Below, piece by piece: positions 23,201 through 35,300 of a stretch of DNA of 64,000 bases (the first letter of the stretch is position 1; each line of letters opens with the position of its first letter). Where the stretch lies: the NCBI RefSeq assembly GCF_039555335.1, contig NC_092637.1, positions 5,476,038 through 5,540,037 on the forward strand, given 5' to 3'. The stretch comes from Amphiura filiformis (taxonomy: Eukaryota; Echinodermata; Ophiuroidea; Amphilepidida; Amphiuridae). The notes under the pieces are model-generated. The model ran no database searches. It was given only the letters and a program-made list of their open reading frames with translations, and was not told where the DNA came from. Made by a program: the position numbers and the translations under genes.

Positions 23201-26200
23201 TCAATTTGTTTTCAGGTAAAACACAGGTTTTGTTTTAAATACACTAACTTGAAATTAAATACACTAATTAGAGACCATTGCTGTTTGCTCTGGATACATT
23301 TTTACTGCATTTTTAGCGTAACAATTTTTAAATCGTAAGTTAAAATTGTGATATATTTAATTTTGAGAATTACAATTATATAAAGAAACACATTTAAGAT
23401 CCAGGTGCTTGTATAATAGAATATTCGATCACATGTGTATATCACAATGCATATGTAAACTTTCTTTATCTATGTCAATAATAGAATATTGATTCACCAA
23501 CAGAGTATGGAGCTGTATGAAAAAAATATTTATAATATAGTGTGTTGACACTGTGCCATGTTCCCACCTTGTGGAACTACCTGCTTGAAGACGTTGTTAA
23601 ATGTACCTCCCTAGCAGCCTTTAGTCTCCACCTCGTGTAGTCAGGTTTCCTTCTTTTTATCCATTTTGTTGAATCTCCTTTTATTTCTCCATTCCACCTG
23701 TCCTTGTCCTTTTGTTTGCCTTGGCACCTTTTGTTTTTGATGTAATGGGCATCCCTTTCATTTAGCGTTGTTATAAATAAATAAATTATAACTTATTACT
23801 GCTGCTTTGTAAGTTATAAATATAGACTGGCAAAAAATAAAAATAATTATGCAACTAGTAATTTTTGGCCACATTTGCTGTTTTTGTCCCCCCCCCCTGC
23901 GTACCGTCTAGTCTGTATTTTACTTGTATCCCCACGACAAGTTGGTGTACCTTGCTCTTTTTCTTTCCAATTATATTCAAGGTGTCCTTTTGTATCGTTT
24001 ATTTGGTGTGTTATCTTCATGAGATTTGGTTGAAAATGATGTATTTATTTGGTAACTTTGTCCATTCTTCACCAAAAATATCTTCTTCACAAGATATAAA
24101 AACATGCCAGTATTTAAATGGTTTGCATTTAAAAAATTAATAAAAGTTTACATCTTTCTGCAACAACCAAGGTCACACGCATTGGTTTGATTTGATATAA
24201 TTTGGTTAAATTTGTTTGCTCTGCTTTGATTTAATTTGATCAGTGGCGGTGCCATGGGGGGCATGAAGGGGAAATGCCCCCAGTCAGAATTCTTGCCCTC
24301 CCCCAGTAAAAACCCAAAATTAAAAAATTTCCACTTTTTGCAGCAATTTTGCACAAAATTTGTTGATTTAGTCCCCCCCTCTGAAATTCACTTTGCCTCC
24401 TCAATGCCCCCCCCCCCGATTAGATTTTATATGGTTTGATTTGTTTTGTTTCTCACCGTAGCTGTGTGATGCAGGGGTATGGATGGTGCTTAGTCTTCTG
24501 GGTCCTGAACTAGAATGCAAGTGGCATCTGGCAAAATGGCAACAAGCTCTCATAACCACAATATTTTTTGTTGGATATTTTATCAGCTCACCGCTGTGGG
24601 GAAAATTTGCTGATGTTTATGGAAGGAAAACGGTACGGAAAGTTAATATATTTCTGTAAAAATTTTACTCTGTTCTAAAATCAAAGGAGTTGAAGTATTA
24701 TATGCATGCAGTTTATAATTTCAATTATATATGGAACCAAAATATTTCACTTTCAGTACAATAGCTCTTGCAGTTCTTTAGAAAGGAAAAGGATGAACTG
24801 GGGTACTGGAGTGCACTATTTAGAGGTAGAAATGTAGTTTTGTTGAAGCTTAATGCTGGGCTTAATGCTCTGCTTGCTGGCGATAGGCTTCAACATAAAA
24901 AGTCCAAGTTTTGAAATATTTTCTCAAATTACCAAGAGTTATCTCAAGAGTCTTCGTCCATAGTCTTTGCCTCGTCTGTCTCTCTTTGTACCTGTTGCTC
25001 AAAAAGAATATTTTGATTATGTAATTATTGTTCATGATCGTTGGGAACTGATGACTCATTATGTATGTCTTTTCTCCCTCCATCAGTTCCAAGCACAGGG
25101 AATAAAAAAAAAAGAAAAAAAAAGAGTTATCTCAAGAACCACTGAACCAATACTGGGCTTGTTTGTACTCATTTTAATGCATTTTTCATGCTGATTCCAA
25201 ATATGGTCATGAAAATGTACAATTTTGATTGATTCCTGTGAAGCTCTGCCTCTAGCATCAATTCCACTACTACAACCGCTCTGGTCCGATCATTTGGATC
25301 TGCCCATACTCCCAATAAATGTTCAAGAACAATAACAGAGATCCGACTGCCTGCCTGACTCATTAGTGTGACCAGTATTCGTAAGACTGTGCGGATTGGC
25401 CGCACGCCCACGCCATATGCCACAAGTTGCCTTAGACGCTTGTTATACCAGATAGATTTCCGCCCGGGATTTCCGCCGCAGAATGTTTGCAGTGATTTCA
25501 TTCTTTGTTCAATTTTTCCCAATCCATACAGGCTCTGATTATGATGGGGTTTTGGCTTTTTGTGTTTGGTCTTCTCAGCAGTTTCTCACCCAACTATGTA
25601 TGGATACTGTCATTACGATGTCTGGTAGGATTTGGTATTGGGGGTCTGGCACAAAAGTAAGCTTTTACACTAAGGCCACGAAAAAAGAAACCCTGTTCTA
25701 CGGGCAGAAATGACCCAAAAAATAACCAAAATCCATAAATTATTTGCAATGTGAGAAAATACAAAAAAAATTGTTTCTGAAATTTCCGAAATTTGGGTCG
25801 GCATTCATTTGTACAGGAAATTTTTTTTCCCAATTTCTAAATCTGGGTCGGTGGGGCCTGTAGAACAAGGTTTTCTTTTTTTGTCACCTAAGCCACAAAA
25901 AAACTTTTTCACAAGGTCATATCTTAAAATCCTGTCCATCAAAATTAACAGGATTGTTTATGATACTCTACTCTAAACACATGTCAGTAACCAAGCAGTT
26001 GTCGAACTGACACAACAGCAAAATGCACTGACATGGAACAGCCTCCTGGACTACATTCACAGTCCAATAATAGGCATCCAGAACAAGAAATCTGTGAGAA
26101 TGTGAACAAGGTCCATGCACAGATGATAATTCCCAAAGAGTAAGTGGAATAGTGTGGAACAAGACCTGTTTCTTAAGTGGGTGAAAAGCAGAAAGTAGCA

Positions 26201-29200
26201 CCGTTTTGTAAATTATCATCTGTTCAACAATTCTCTATCGTTAAATAAGCTTGTCCCAAATAAGTTTAACAACTTCACAGTCACAAAACACAGGTGAGAG
26301 TTTTTACCCTAAACATAAACCTACAATTTGGATTTATCCTTTTTTCATAACAATGGATTAAAACAATATATAAACTGCATTTGATGTAATTGCTGTCAAT
26401 TCTTTTTATTTACAGAGCAGTGCTCAGTTCAGAGTTTTATCCTTCCAGTGTGCGTGGATTTTGGATGACTCTTGTTGGGGTAAGACTCAGTTTTATTATT
26501 TTATTGCATTCTATTCTATTCTTATGCTACGTTCTAAATTTTTTCCATTGTATTACTGCTCTGTTCCATTCTGTTCACTATGTTCTATATTATGATATTG
26601 TGTTCAGTGTTTTGTTGTATTCTATTCTATTAAGGGATCTGGAATGAGCGTTTTGAGCGTTTCGACAGTATTTTTTGTGGGACATGAGAGCACATCATAA
26701 ATATCGAATCGCATTCTGAAAACGAAGAATATCTTTCTGATATCAAATAATTTTCATTTTTTGAAATTCACAATATAATACAAAATATATGACAAATTAT
26801 TACAATTTGATATTTTTCGCATTTTTGATATATAACAGTCCTCGAAGTAAATTTTATAAATCTAAAAATTATAAATCTAAAATATTTATAAATCTATAAA
26901 TCTAAAAGACTTAATTTTTTTCGGTGTTTTGGGAAACCATATCTTTAATACGAAAGGTCAAAATTTTCAATTGATCATCGGCTTTTCATCCCACCTACAT
27001 ACACTTTAAGTATAAATCATCAGATTTATAAAGTTTACTTCAGTACTGTTAAATATCAAAAATATCAATTTTTAATCATTTGCCATAAAATGTGTATTAA
27101 ATTGCAAATTTCAAAAAAATAAAATTATTTGATATCAGAAGGACATTCTTCGTATTCAGAATGCAATTCGATATGTCTGATGTGCTCTAATGTCCCACAA
27201 TAAATACTGTCCAAACATTCATACCCCATCCCTTAAAGCCATAAATTGTAACATAGGGCTACCCATAAAAATAGATTAGTCTTTCTTTTCCATAAAATGT
27301 TAGCTTCCCAGGTTAGCTTTTACTGTCAGATATGTCCCTTTTTAATATTGAGTCGAACAACCGAGGTCAAGCAAAGAAAATTGGAATTTACTACCAGCGC
27401 CGATGTTGCCAATGCATGCCCTCCATCAGTTGTGCTACAGCAAGATCCTTTGATGTGTGTATCCCGCACAATGTACGTCACTGTGACTCTATGTTATAAA
27501 TCAATCATGTACGCATTTGACTAATGTTTCCATCGTAATAATTAAACGGTGTTTCCTGCGTTTTATTCAAAATCTCAGATTTTGACAAAGCTACAGCACC
27601 TAAAGTCTTGATTTTTGGAGGGTATGTTAGCTAGTTGTAAAGTACATTACAATCGTGTAAAAAATAGAATTTTTAAAAATATTGAGGGTATCCTCCTCAA
27701 CAAATGTAACAATATGGCTTTAATGTGACCTATGCCCACCAAAAACATGGAACTTGCCAGACATGTTTTTGAGTTATAGGCTTATAAAGATCACAGTCCC
27801 ATAATAGCACTTTTGAAGAAAAAAAACGATATTGTATTCAATCCATGATTATGTGATGAGTGCAACCTGTTTGTAGTGCAGGGCAATATATTCAAAAATT
27901 GTTTTAACCTATTGCTATGGTAGTTAATCCTGTTACATCATCACTTCTACGGTGAATTTGATCTTGTGTAAAGCAGAAAATTAATTGTTCCATTATTTGT
28001 TTTGGCAACAAGTTTTAAGATGTCCAAGGCAGCTTCTTTATTCCCACAGGCAACATGATAAGGCCAAAAAAAAAAAAGGTTTGTCTCAAAGCTCACGGGA
28101 AATTTAAAAACAAATGCGAAATGCGATTTTTTTTTTTTTTTTTCCCGACTTTTTTTCATGGTATTTTGAGAAAAAAGTCTGATTTTCGCCGATTTTTTCT
28201 GGAAAAACTATAAAAAAATTTGTTTTTGAAATAAAAAAAAAATTCTGCATTTGTTTTTTGTCAAATCGTGGTATTTTACAAACGCGCCGCAAGCTTTGAG
28301 ACTAAACTTTTTTTTTTTTTTGCTAATAGGCATGAAATCACATATGTGCCCATCCACCACAAACTGGTCGTAAAAGTCGGCATTTTCCATTTTGAGATAC
28401 AATCAAAAACAGTATACGGATTTCTATGTAAAGTATACCAGCAATTTCACCTTTGTTGAACCATGATTGCACTTCCAGGTGTCCAATGAAGCTGGTTGTG
28501 GTGTCGTTTTGAAGCTGAAAGTGCATTCTTTCAAAAGATGTAATAAACAAAAAATGATCTAGAGCCGACTTTACTACCACTTCGTGGTGGATGGTCACAT
28601 ATATATTGTTCCATTTCTCCAAATATTAATGGAGCAAAATATCAAGGGGTTATTTACAAAATTATACATATCTTGTGTAAAATATTCATGTATTAATTGT
28701 ATTTATATCATTTTAAAGCATATTGTGTAGCGCTTACATTTATTATGTATTTTTCTATTCTATTCTATTTTATTTTATTCTCTCTGTTCTATTTTAAATA
28801 TATTTTATTCATTATTACTTTATCAGTTTTCCTGGATCCTGGGGATAGTATGGGTAGTTGCAGTTGGATATTTTGTCATGCCAACTCTAGGCTGGAGGTG
28901 GTTACTGGTGATAGTAGCATTGCCACTGATTATATTCATTGCCTGCTGTTATGTAAGTTGACAATTGAAGAGTTTCTTTTCAGATGAATGTAAAGACCAG
29001 TGCATACTCAGATAAAGTCTGCACAAAAAGTAACTCAGCTGTTATAAATACACCTATAGATTCAGAACTAATAATTGTTTTCACAATATTTCAACATAAA
29101 AAGAAGGATGATTTATTTACATGCATTTTGATACCCCATTCGTCAAATGTCATTCAATATTAACAACACAGTAGTGCTTTTACAGAAAAATACCCGAATT

Positions 29201-32200
29201 TAAATGTTGCAGTTTACAGCGATCAATGGTTATAATGCCAGCACTGTAACACGTAAAGCCCGCCATTATCTTTGCGCTTACTTCAAATCAATACAAATAA
29301 CTGCAACTTTTAAATTTGGGTATTTTTCTTTCAAAACACAGCTGTATTGTCAATATTGAACAAAATTGGACAAATGGGGTATCAAAATGTGTGTAAATCA
29401 ATCATCCTTCTTTTTGTGTTGAAATATTGTGAAAACAATTATTAGTTCTGAATCTAAGGCGTATTTATAACAGCTGAGTTACTTTTTGTGCAGACTTTAG
29501 ATGGCTGTGTGAGGTTTTTTTTATTCTACTGGTGCATGTAAAATGCATAGGCTAATGGGCTATTCCATTTAAAATCCACACTACCCCTGTTCTTCCAAAG
29601 GGGGAGTATGAATTTCCAATGTAATAAACACATTTGCAGCTCCATTTGAAACTCACCCTCCCTCTAGCCTGTGGAAGATTCAGGTTAAAAGATGTATGAA
29701 ATTCAAATGTTGCTGCCTAATGTGTTCATTCCATTTGAAATACATACTCCCGCTGTGGAAGATATTTCCAAAATCTTCCACAGGAGATGTGTTGATTTTA
29801 AATGGAATTGCCAAATGGAAATGGATCATAAGTTTAACGTCCTCCATAGTTAGACCAGGTCTTCCCCAAGTTGGATCTGTTCTAACTTGTTTTTTTTGCA
29901 TCTGGACCCTAGCGTTTGTTTGCACAAAAGAGTTAAACTGGGTCTAACTGGAATTTAGTTCTATTAGGAATTGTCCTTTACTCGTATTTCCTTCCTAGAG
30001 TAGCTAGCAAATTCTAAACATACTTTCTCCTGGGACTAAATTCCACTTCGACCAGGTTTAACTTTAGAACCAGTCTAATTCTTTTGTGCATACGGACCCT
30101 AGGTCTTTTGGGTTTTTTTTTGACATGCAACATGGATTATTGTCATTTTGAGCCCTCAAACCCAGAATTGTAATTACGGTATATGTTTTAAATTTAGAGA
30201 ATAAAGGTATTGGTTTTAGCCACTGGAGTGCATCTATCGTCTTAAATAACACGGGCGACGTCATTATTTTAAGTAAAAAGAGGCAAAGCTGAGTTGTTTT
30301 ACGGCAAAAATAATGATGTCGCCCGTGTTATATGAGAGGATAGATGCACGACAGCGGCTACAAACAATACCTTGATTCTGATTCTTAGACAGTAAATTTT
30401 AATCAAATAAAATCCTACATTTACCCAGAAACTACCTAGGGCTTAAAATCGACCAGTGCGCCTCCGATTGGTTCAAATAGCAAAATACAGCGTGTCGCGT
30501 TGATGCACAGAGCTGACCCGTGTGATATTGTGTCATATCACACAGGTAAGAACCAATAAGATTGCAGGAACGTTCTCAAGTGTTTAAGAATGGACAATAA
30601 ACTATGGTTTAGGCTCAGAAAATAGTACACTATTTCTGTCCCCATTGTGAAAATCCAATATTGCATACTCTAAAAGTGGAAATTTTCGTGTGATTAATTT
30701 TGTTTCCTTTTTTTCTGAAACGGTACGAAAAAAAACCCTAATATTTTCCGTTCAATACGGGCCGGGCATTTACAGCATGTCAGCATTCGTCATACGAACG
30801 GGAATTGTTGTTGTTGCTTGCCTGCCCATAATGCAATTCACGTATACCAAGGTATTGGATTGCAAATTTGGCTATTTATTCACATTACGCTGAAAATGCT
30901 CTTGTTTTTTCCACAAAGCAGCATAAAGGGGACGATATTTGATATTATTATGTAATTTTAAAGACAATCCATTTCCAAAACCAATAGGGTTACCCCCTAT
31001 AACTACCGTAGCAATACAATACCACTCTTTTCAAAGCTACTTATCTTAGAGTTGCAAGTGATTAATGTGATATGAATATTCTATAGATATACGATCCAGG
31101 TCTTTATTCATATGTATCGCATGAACGTTGTAGTGCAGTGCGATATATTCGAAATTGTATTCCTCTATTGCTATGGTAGTTAAAGCCTTGATGTACGATT
31201 TCCTTCAAATTTTAAATTTGTCATTATATACTCAAAATGCTGAAATAATACTAGTAATAATGATCGGGAATGGTTTCTGTCCATTTTGAGCTGAAATAAC
31301 GAGGTAATATGAAAGAAACACTGCTTGTTATTTTGGCCGTTTAACACGCAGTTCTATGGGCGGACATAAAGTCATAATTTCTTGAATTATGACTTTATGT
31401 CGAACTTTGCTCTGTTTACCTACAAACACAACAAATTTGGCTGATTCCATTTAGGTGCAAGTTGTGACATGTGTAAACATTACAAATATGCCAAAAAATC
31501 AGGTTTGAAAAAAATTAACCAAATTCATATTATAAGATCGTACATTATGACTTTAATCCGATTAATTACGTCACTTCTACGCTGAATACCTCTTTGTTAT
31601 CATTGCAGTTTTTACCAGAGAGTGCCTATTACCATGTTGCCTGTGGGAATAAAGAAGCTGCCTTGGATATCTTGAAACTTGTTGCCAAAACAAATGGAAA
31701 GTCTTTGCCATCAGGGGATCTCAAAGTAGGAGGTGGCTCTGTAAGTATACACACCAAGACATTTTATAAGCTGTGGCTGCGCTATGGGGGGAGCAAGGGT
31801 GGCATCCCCCCAATATTTTTCTTGCCCCCCAGTTTGCCCCCCCCCCCCTCACTTTTGAGGCAAAAATCCCAAAAATTATGTAAATTTCCACTTTTTAGCC
31901 CCCCCTGAAATTCATTTTTTTCCCTAATACCCCCAAAAAAGGTGCTGCCACTGTTTATAAGGTGGATACATTGTAGGAACTTGGTATAAACTCCCTTGCT
32001 TGATCTGCATGTAGCCATCAAAATTATAGGGTATATTAATTGATTTGGGTGAATTTTGGCGATGATCAGTGTCTACCGATCAGAGCAGTAACTTATTTGC
32101 CATACAATAGTTATTGATTGATTAATTTTGAGAAAAGTCTCATCAGGAACCTATTTTTTCACCCAAATTACTTAAATGCTACACTTTTATCCATCTAGTT

Positions 32201-32291
32201 ATCAGCAATATAGTGAGCCTGAGCCCTGATTTCATAAATACCAATATCAACTAGGGTGTGATTTTCGGTAATTTTGTGCCCGGCACCAGCG

Positions 32292-32322
<31 letters not shown>

Positions 32323-35300
32323 CTTCCAATTTTTTTTTCAAAGTTTTTTTTCGGTTTTGTAGTGTCTCTGGACCTAGACCTAAATGCTAGGATCATGGTT
32401 GACCTAAAAAAAAAATTTAAAAAATTGAATTTTGCACATTGTTTTGTAATTTTAATATGAAAATTGATACAAAGTTTTCATGTCATACTCTATTAATGAT
32501 ATCAAAATGCATTGAATTTTTTTTTTTTTTTTTAATTTGGTACCGGGCAGGGAATTTCCTGCGGGTAATAGGATTATCGGTAGGGACTCGAATTCCCGGG
32601 ACTCGCTCACACCCTTAATATCAACAGATATAGGTACTTCATCAACACTAATATCAGCAGGCAGTAGTTACTTCATAATGTCATTGTCAGCAGTGGATAA
32701 TATTTCATCAACACCAATATCAGCAATACATAGCTACTTCATAAGCATCAATATCAGCAGTAGATAGCTACTTCATCAATACCAATATCAACAGAAGATA
32801 GCTACTTCATCAACACTAATATCAGCAGAAGGTAGTTACCTCATCAATATCTTTGTCAGCAGTAGATAATATTTCTTCAACACCAATATCAGCAGTAGAT
32901 AGCTACTTCACCAACACCAATCAGCGGTAGATAGCTACTTCATCAACACCAATTCCAGCAGTAGATAGCTACTTCACCAACACCAATATCAGCAGTAGAT
33001 AGCTACTTCACTAACACCAATATCAGCAGTAGATAGCTACTTCATCAACACCAATATCAGCAGTAGATAGCTACTTCATCAATACCTATATCAGCAGTAG
33101 ATAGCTACTTCATCAACACAAATATCAGCAGTAGATAGCTACTTCACCAACACCAATATCAGCAAGAGGTAGTTACTTCATCAATGTCATTGTCAGCAGT
33201 AGATAGCTACTTCATCAACACCAATATCAGCAGTAGATAGCTACTTCATCAATACCTATATCAGCAGTAGATAGCTACTTCATCAACACCAATATCAGCA
33301 GTAGATAGCTAATTCATCAACACCAATATCAGCAAGAGGTAGTTACTTCATCAATGTCATTGTCAGCAGTAGATAGCCACTCATCAACACCAATAACAGC
33401 AATAGTTTTTATGATCAATATCAACATGAGTAGTACTTAACCAAAAATATACCATCCGTATCTCTGTTAGAATGGACCTTTTCGGTAAATCCCATAAGCC
33501 TTTGCAAGATGTTGTCATTTGACATCACGAAGATCTGCGCCAATGCACACATCATTTAGCAAATATCGTTACTGCGCATTGCAAGTCCATGTGACATCAA
33601 ATGATGACATCTCAGGTGTACTCGCAGCTACTCCCAAAGGCTTATGGGATTTACCAAAAAGGTCAATTCACCAGGGTATCCATATGATTGTGTACTGAGT
33701 TTGAGCAATGCAATTCTGTTATAAATGTGTATATATCACTCTTGAATTTCCTTTATGGAATTGCAGCATACAAATGTGTGAGTTCAAATCGATCTTACAT
33801 ACATTGTAAATGTTATTCTTAGTTAGTGGGAGTGGTATAGTTCGTAGACACATAATCTGATTGGACAATCGCATGATTTCGGGTGCTGTCTATCAGGCCA
33901 TAGACGACCCTGTGTTATCATGAGTGTTGATAATGTGTAACATGTTTGTAGAGGTACACGCATGTATTGCGTGGTGTGCGTAGACTAGTGCGGAATACAC
34001 GCACATGCTAGCAGTACGCAGAACAGAATATGTGAAGTTGTAAACAAGTTTCGTTCATTTTATAATAAGGGGAGTTTTCATGAAGGTAACTTAGTTTTTG
34101 CTTAAAAAATAGTTTACAGTTATTAAAATAATATTTAACTGACTAAGAATGAGAATAAACTATAGGAATTTTTGTTTTTACTATCCCCTACCTATGATAG
34201 ATGACAGGCAGGTCAAATATTTTTATCGTAGTTGCACCGGCATCCACTACTCAAAATATTAGAAAAAAAGCGCAGTGATTTATAGTGCGCTACGCACAGG
34301 CACAACGCCTAGACGTTGATCCACAAGCCTCAGCACACTTTACAGGTTGTCACTGACCACTACGGCCCCACATCATTAGACCTGCCTGTCGCTCTATCAC
34401 ACGGTAGAGGACAGTAAAACAAAAATTCATATCGTTTATTCTCGAAGTAATATCCTATCCTTTCATAATGTCAGTATCTGCTGAATTGTCTGAATCAGCA
34501 AAGAACATGTAACACATCAGTATATTTTCATGTGTTTTCCCTGCAGGGTGATAGAGGAACATTTGTTGACCTTTACAGTGATAGAAAAACTTCCATAACA
34601 ACATCACTGCTTCTGTTTATATGGTATGTAGAGTTGACATTTCTATCAAATATGAACATTCACTTTGTTTTACACTTAAAGCCACATTATAACATTTTCA
34701 TACAAAATAGATTAGTATTTGTTTGCTGTAAAATGTTAACGTTTACTATCAGATATATCCCCGGATATATCCCGTACCCATGGCCTGTACCCGTTCCCAT
34801 ACTGGGACCCGTACCCGTACTCAACTCCCAATTTCCGTACCCGTAACCATACTCATGGCTCCATACCCGTACCCGTACTCGCACCCTATTTTGGGTTCGG
34901 ACCCGTACTTATGGCTTCGGTCCCGTACCTGTATCCATGGCCAGGGACCCATACCCATACCCGTACCCATGGTCTGGGACCCGTATCCATACCCTTACTA
35001 ATGGCTTTGGTGCATATTTCAACAGAACAAGACTATTTCTGTATTTTCAGGGTCCTTAAGAATGAATTTCAAATGGAATTAACACATTAGCAGCTCCATT
35101 TGAAACTCACTTTCACTCAGGGGAAGATTCAGGTTGAATCTTTCTTAGAGGGTGTATGAAATTCAAATGGAGCTGCCTAATGTGCTCATTCCATTTGAAA
35201 TTAATATTCCCCCAGTGGCAGATATTTCCAAAATGTGTGGATGTGTGGATTTTAAATCGAATAGCTCAAGTAATAAATTATTGTCATGAAATTGACTAAA

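Noticed and set aside
27947..28159. A separate - strand SVOP-like gene in intron 5
   Set aside because: Only 64 bp match exon 7, with no splice signals and homopolymer junk on both sides; treated as an inverted fragment.
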